This document shows, piece after piece, positions 58,396 to 64,000 of a stretch of DNA of 64,000 bases. The notes under the pieces were generated by a model that saw only the letters and a program-made list of their open reading frames with translations, searched no databases and had not been told where the DNA came from. The translations under genes and the position numbers were made by a program. Source of the stretch: Nephrocerus scutellatus (taxonomy: Eukaryota; Arthropoda; Insecta; Diptera; Pipunculidae); assembly GCA_947095585.1 (NCBI GenBank), contig OX352763.1:117965908-118029907 (forward strand), in the 5' to 3' direction. Each line of letters opens with the position of its first letter. Position 1 is the stretch's first letter.

Positions 58396-58639
58396 TCGTT
58401 TCCCTGAACTGAGAAGAGCTGGCCGAAACTACAAATGTCCAAATACGTACTGGACATCCCAGCATTCAAAGAATCAAAGCCGCAATTAAAGATATATATA
58501 AAGCTATGCTGGGTTATGATGGAAACAGCACAGAACATGGTAATCTGCAGATGCCTGGAGATGGAGAGAAGGACTTATTCAACTTAAATCATCATCCAAC
58601 AACGACTTGATAGTTCCCTAATGACTTCAGCTAAGAAGA

Positions 58640-59088
58640 TGGAAGAAACAATAATGGCTATTCTTCGGGCTACATATGAGGACGCTTAATGCGACGTCTT
58701 ATACGAAGAACAGATTTCGAAAGTATCTTCAATTCATAGTGGAGTTCAACAAGGCTGCATACTGTCACCATACCTGTTTTCAGTTGTAATCAGTCATGTC
58801 CTACGTACAAACCTAACAACCGAGGAATCACGATCAGCACTTTAAAAGATAACATTCTTTTATCTACGCTATATCTATCTGGCTTCTTTCACAACGAACC
58901 TTATGAACCTTCACCAAATTTGGAACCCCAAGCAAATATATAGAGTCTAAGAATGAACTGAGTCTGAAATCACTGATGGTAAAGACGGCGAAGACAAAGA
59001 CCATCAGCATTCCAAGATTACAAGATTCGAGTTAATTTTGCCGGAATTCAGGTCAAGAGGGTCGAAATTTTTCAGTACTTAGGAAGTC
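58640..59088 (+). mobile_element. RTE-like LINE RT fragment in eag intron
   Basis: Plus: ILRATYEDA, stop, CDVLYEEQISKVSSIHSG, VQQGCILSPYLFSVVISH with VLRTNL (motif B), later KRVEIFQYLGSPL (the F.YLGS block). It resembles RTE-B but diverges in sequence. It is cut by the foldback element at about 59089. Short LINE-like text after 61014 may be the other side, not proven. Confidence 0.7.
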
Positions 59089-61013
59089 CCCTGTGGAGGG
59101 TCCAACAGCATCTTAACCTATTTATGGTGAGGGTGCGAAGCTCTACCACGAAAAATAGGAAGGGCTGCGGGTACTTAGGTATATCTTCGTACTTTGCGAC
59201 CCAGAAAGGGCTACTATTACTTAGAGACTAATCTTTTGGGTAGCTCTTCGTATTAAGTAGCTCATTTCGTACTGGTCTGTGTTGTGGGATAGTTTCTATC
59301 CCAGACGGCTTAGGATAAGGTGCTTTCCTAGTGACAAGTGATGGGGTTCGAGGTTCCGGACGTTGTGCTGCCAGTGTCGGTTTTTCCTTCGCAAAAAGGC
59401 ACTCATACTGAACGAACTCAGTCCTTAATGTCAGATCTCACCAAGGTCACGTTGGTACCAAAGGAGTTGTCTGTGCCCAACGGACCCGGTTTGCCCGTAA
59501 GGTTGACCGTTCTGGGGATGCAAAGTGGGGGCTGCGGTTTACTCTCGAAAGAGAGGACCGCTTGACGGAAATAGCATAATTATGAGCATACTTAATGGGT
59601 AAGTGCGGGTTCGTCCCACTCCAATGATGATGTGCTTAGGAAGCCCTCCGAGGGGCCGTTGTGTCTTAATATGTCAATGGTTAGGATACTTTGACACCTC
59701 GGGATATAAAATGATTTCATTGCTGGTACTAAGAAGGTTTAGATGGCAACCGTCTTCGTATTTAGTAGCCCGGTCATAAAAACTTGCAGGTGTGTTAGTA
59801 AGCCTAGGATAGCTTGCTATCCAAATGGCAAATAAAGTGGTTCGAGGTTCCTAAAGGATGTAATGCTAGGATCTGCTTTTCCAACCATTAAGGAACACAT
59901 ACCGAACGATGCCAGATCTCACCAAGGCCGCGTTGGTACTACGGGAAGTGCCCACATATGAGGATCAGTTAGCCTAGTCTGTGCCAATTTTGGTTCGTTC
60001 TGGGCATGATCATCGTAGTTGGTGTGATTTACTACCCAAATGCGGGTAGAAAGTTTGCATTGGTAAATTGATGTATATTATGTATGTTAGTGTAACCGGT
60101 GCTAGTATATGCTCGGCGTAGAGTTGCACATCATACAGCCGGTTGCCGTCATCCATCAAATCGTAAATGGTGTAAGATAGGCCCTGCTTCTATTAGTAAG
60201 TTATACTGGTACATCTGTTGATTGTCGTAGAACTATTCCGTCTCTGCAGAGGACCGTGAGGTAGATATCTTCCTGACAGATACCCAGAATGGCGAAATCT
60301 GCCATTCACTTGCCCAATAAGATCTTAGATTTGCCTTAAGCAGACTTGGCGCGTCTCAGTTGAGGAGGATTTAAAGTGTGGGACATTATCATTGGAGTGG
60401 GACGAACCCGCACTTTCCCAGCTTTCGCCATTAAGCTGCACATAACTATTTCCGTCAGGCATTCCCCTCTTTCGAGAGTAAACCTCAGCCCCTACGCAAC
60501 ATCCCTAGAACGAACTGGGTCCGCAGCCATAGATGTCCTCAGACTCGGTCAACCTCATGGTCAAACCTGATCCGCTGGGCACAGACAACTTCCGTGGTAC
60601 CAAAGGGTATCTTGGTGAGATCTAGTATCAATGATCTCGGTTCCTTCAGAGATGCGTTCCTGGGTGGTTGCAAAGCAGCACATTCGTCCGGAACATCGAA
60701 ACCTATCATTTACCACTAGAACTCTAAACCAAGCACCACCAAGCAGTCCTAGGCCGTCTAGAATAGAAAGTATTCTAGGCACATCATGACAGTCTTTCGG
60801 TGTAAGAATGAGCTACTAAATACGAGGAGACCACACAAAAAAAATTGTTCTTTAATCTTTAAGTACCAGTAGCCCTTTCTGGGTCGCTAAAGTACGAAGA
60901 CATTGCTCATCCCGAGCATTCTCTAAGTACCCGCAACCCTTTTTTTATTTTCCGTGGTAGAGCCCCGCACCCTAACCATATATAGGTTAAGATGCAGCTG
61001 GACCCCCACTGGG
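59089..61013. mobile_element. Foldback element with long inverted arms in eag intron
   Basis: The left arm (about 59089-59635) and right arm (about 60375-61013) are inverted copies at roughly 75-85% identity by eye. Shared words are GCATCTTAACCTAT, CTCTACCACG, GCGGGTACTTAG, GCGACCCAGAAAGGGCTACT, TTTACTCTCGAAAGAG, TGACGGAAATAG and GTGCGGGTTCGTCCCACTCC. A further partial direct copy of the left arm lies at about 59655-59970 (TCTTCGTATTTAGTAGC, GATCTCACCAAGG). Only ORFs of up to 75 codons are present and no transposase is recognised. TSDs were not found. It could be FB-like or MULE-like; the family is unassigned. Confidence 0.8.
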
Positions 61014-61374
61014 AAAGCAGTGGGACAGATGAGAAATCTGTTGGAGACAAACGGACACCCTGGCGAGTCAGTACGCGTTATGTACTCTTAATCATTCACG
61101 AGTGGAAACCGGCGACAATACGAGGAATACATTATAAACGTTAAGGATATGAGTTGATTGTGTAAGCGTTTTGATGTTGAATGCTGAATAGTGGTAGTTC
61201 ACTGTGGCCATTACCCAGCATTCATTTGTGATTTATTGTTATTGTGGTATATTATTATATTATTATAAGATCAAGATCGAGCTTTTCACTTTTAAAAAAT
61301 TTGCGTTCATAAGTCTCTTGTAAGTGTAAGTGTAAAGCTTTATACTCATACCTTTGACCGCTCATCAAATTTAC

Positions 61375-61574
61375 CTTTTCGGTGTCCAATCCTTTGGTCA
61401 TGGCCCACGTTGACACCACATAATCCATAACACGTTCGCTCAGCGCCTTCGGGACTTCATGCAGTTTCATAAATTCCCTTACATTGTTCAGCATGTCATG
61501 GTATTTGGCAGTGGCCGATGTCATTTGCTGAATAATTGTCGTCACATGACCGAAAATGGTGGCATACAGCAGGG
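61375..61574 (-). CDS. eag: eag K+ channel, exon A (distal S6 and C-linker)
   Basis: A 200-nt exon whose first two bases complete a codon from the exon beyond the window. It reads [76 protein letters not shown] is the intracellular half of pore-lining S6; the rest is the C-linker that couples the CNBHD to the gate. Acceptor ATTACAG before 61574, with a C/A-rich rather than strongly pyrimidine tract; donor GTAAAT after 61375. The pore signature, the voltage sensor S4 and the N-terminal PAS domain lie on exons to the right of 64000. Confidence 0.96.
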
Positions 61575-63130
61575 CTGTAATGTTGGTCGAGTAGTTGTTG
61601 TAGTTGTAGTTGGGTAAAACAAAACGAAAGAAAAATTAAGTAAAGACGACTTGCAATATTATATATCTTATATATGTATGTACAATATCTAGATACAAAC
61701 ACTCTAGCTAGAACAGTAATAAATGCAAATTACGAGTAGATGGCAGAAGATGCGATTACTCAGATTACCACAGAGAGCAAATGGCTAACTGCACATTCAA
61801 CGTTTATCCATAAATCACTAAAGAGATCAACGAACAAGTCTTTGCGTATCTTACTATCGTCTTGCGTTCTACAGGGTATGGAAGAACGGATACGAGTATA
61901 CATCAGAATGAATTGAAAAAAGTTGCACTTTGAGGGATGAGCACTTTCAGGTTATGGGTTGAGACAAATTTGAAGAACACAGATATAAATGCATTTGTGA
62001 GAGGATTAAAGTTTCTATCTTTTTTTTGTTGTTTGTTGTGATTCCCTTCTTGTCCTGTCTGACTATTTCTAATTCGCTGCCCTGAAATGCCAACTGGATT
62101 AATTGCAAACCGAAGACAAATTGACTTTGTAATGGAAGAGAACTTGTCAAAGGATTACACGACGACATTATTGCATTTGACTTTCTTTCGCTTTCCGGTT
62201 CAGACGAATGGAGCACATGGTGATTGTTTGCGATTGTGGCAAACGGGAAAAGTGCAAAGCACAAAAAACTTTTCAGATAAATTTTGTCAAACTTTTTAGT
62301 GGATTTATAGTTGGCGATTAGTTAGTTTACCAATGGAAATTGAATTCTGCAAAAAGAATTCCTGCGAAATGCAATTAGGTGTTGAGATTAAATGAACTTT
62401 CTCTTGTTGTTGGTTAATTAGAGATTTTATTTTTTTAAATGTTGCCCCCTCTTTACCCACTAAAGTGTTTTTATTTGCATAGCCAGCCCATCAATCGGCG
62501 TTACTCGGTTCGAAAACTATGGATTCTACACTGAAATCGGCTTTTCTTGTTTGCCATAGGGGTACTATGGTTGTCTTAACGTCACTATTCATATCTTATT
62601 TTAGATAATTTTTAGTTATCACCCTTTTTCCCTTCTCACCGTTAAAGGTGCTATCTGCATTGCGATTGATCGGAAAACTACTGACTGCTCAAAAATTGAT
62701 TTGGGCCAGTAGCGCAACAATCAAATTCGTAATGTAGTGCTTGCTTTGCCTTCTAGTGGTGTTCCCCGGGCAGCAATGTCTATAAATCCTTATATTTGTA
62801 GGCTAAAATTGCAAGTGCCAACGGTCTAGCGTTTCCAGTCTAGGTAACGTGGGTAAGCACCCTGCGGTACCGAAAAATGAAACCGAGCTACTGAAACCGA
62901 CACAACGCCTCGGATAAGTAATGATCGAATAATGACGACTTTTGGGTATTGTACCCAGACTAAGATTGGTTTCTGGAGTGTGATGACGCTCCTTGATTTA
63001 GGGAGTGAAGAACCTTAAAATGCCAGATTTCTTCAACTGGAAGGTGAGTTTCTTCAAAACAATTTGGAGATACTGGGAGTGAGTTAAGTAAGATGGTTCG
63101 ACGCGGGAGAGTACCAATCCCCAACGTATA
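61575..63130 (-). other. eag: eag intron upstream of exon A (part)
   Basis: AT-rich; no exon of eag was found up to the window end. Overlapping ORFs at 61947-62299 (105 and 70 codons) are unrecognised. Some sequence at 62940-63130 may be the start of the RTE-B copy. Confidence 0.5.
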
Positions 63131-63135
63131 CCACT

Positions 63136-64000
63136 GTGCTACTCTACTCCGACAAACCCTCCAGCATTCCCCGCAAATCTCGAGTGGGTTTGCTGCTAAC
63201 GCCAACAGCACGCAGAGGCCTAATTTCCTGGCTACCACACTGTGATAGAATCTTATCGGCCAGATTTCGGACTAGAGTCCGGTGCGTCACGATCATACAG
63301 TGTTACGGCCCAATGAATCAATCGACTGAGGATGAAAAGTACAACTTCTACAATCAGCTTAGCGCTGTATCCAACGCAACGCCGAACGGAGATATCATCA
63401 TCGTGATGGGACTTGAATGCCAAGGTAGACAACGACAATGAAGAACTCAGACATGTGATTGGGAAGCATGGCCTCGGTGAAAGATTTGTTGATTTCTGCA
63501 AAAGCAACCACCTTGTCATAGGAGGACTCATGTTTGAGCATAAGACCTGCCACAAAGTCAGCTGGCAGGCATTCATTATCCAACCAAATCGACCATGTGG
63601 CGATCAGCCGACGTTTTATGTGCTGTCTTTTACAGTCCGGGATCATCACCTTATGGTAGCTACTGTCTGGTTACGTACTGCATCAGTTCAAAGACTCCGC
63701 AATATCATCCGAATGCCTAGGTTAAACACCGACCGGCTAAAGATCCCCTCAGTACGCCAACAATTTAGGGATTATTTATCGCAAGGAGTGGAAGCAATCA
63801 GCAGCTCTCGGCCGACAACCATTCAAGAACATTGGAAAGCTGTGAAAAATGTTTTCACATCTGGAGCGGAAAGTATTGTTGGTAGAAGCCAGGCAAGGCA
63901 CAGCACGTGGCTTACCGAGGATACCTGGAGGCGGCTTGAAGAACGTAAGCTACTTAAAGCTCGTATTGTAGATATCCCAGCAGCAGCGAGGATCGAGCTA
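63136..64000 (+). mobile_element. RTE-B LINE, copy 3: endonuclease region, runs off the window
   Basis: Plus: RVGLLLTPTARRGLISW, RFRTRVRCVTIIQCYGPM, GDIIIVMG (endonuclease core), frame change, GERFVDFCKSNHLVIGG, FEHKTCHKVSW, DHHLMVATVWLRTAS, then the linker (TIQEHWKAVKNVFTSG, HSTWLTEDTWRRLEERK). This is an APE-type endonuclease C-terminus. It is antisense to eag and inside its intron. It is closely similar to 11250-11740, which lacks parts of this region. At least one frameshift is present near 63420. Confidence 0.85.

Larger units (their letters stand above)
58145..61374 (-). other. eag: eag intron A/B (3.2 kb)
   Basis: It contains a diverged SINE, an RT fragment and a foldback element, described separately. 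Donor GTAAAT at 61374-61369. The segment 61014-61370 is unassigned. Confidence 0.85.

Overview
The window is nuclear DNA of an insect, most likely a schizophoran fly (Diptera, Brachycera). The only gene I can name with confidence is the 3' part of ether-a-go-go (eag), a voltage-gated K+ channel of the KCNH family. It lies on the minus strand between 51432 and 61574. Its five exons match my recollection of the Drosophila protein closely in the C-linker, the cyclic-nucleotide-binding homology domain (CNBHD) and the CaMKII site. The rest is AT-rich, repeat-loaded non-coding DNA with many degraded non-LTR retrotransposons (LINEs), DNA transposons, SINEs and tandem repeats. I cannot fix genus or species from the sequence.

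Layout. 1-15310: LINE fragments (one at the window edge, a Jockey-like one on minus, two different RTE-like ones on plus), a tRNA-derived SINE, a mariner scrap, a GATA/GA simple-repeat block with a 333-bp duplication, and two copies of a small element built from the near-palindrome GGGACATAAGTCCC. 15310-31220: SINEs, two pseudogenes of one Tc1/mariner-like transposase family, further LINE pieces, and a decayed Tc1-like element carrying a nested Helitron-like element. 31220-47400: mostly unassigned AT-rich DNA with an RNase H-bearing LINE that contains a perfect 132-bp inverted repeat, small inverted-repeat elements, another SINE, a better preserved Tc1-like copy (41065-42454) and a ~140-bp tandem repeat. 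47425-50790: an AT-rich repeat array split by an internally deleted LINE. 50800-64000: eag and its introns.

eag in this window. Exons A (61574-61375), B (58144-57892), C (57815-57415), D (53148-52864) and E (52571-51432) join in frame (200, 253, 401, 285 and 1140 nt) and encode distal S6 through the stop codon, about 758 residues. Every junction has GT/AG borders. Exon D (95 codons, phase 0 on both sides) looks like an optional cassette, placed just before the CaMKII-site segment. The upstream exons (PAS domain, S1-S5, pore) lie beyond 64000. The 4.3-kb C/D intron holds a ~110-bp satellite with higher-order structure. The 3.2-kb A/B intron holds a SINE, an RT fragment and a ~1.9-kb foldback element with long inverted arms.

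No intact autonomous transposon was found. Every reverse transcriptase or transposase shows stops, frameshifts, truncation or lost catalytic residues. Family names for repeats come from motif recognition by eye and should be read as provisional.
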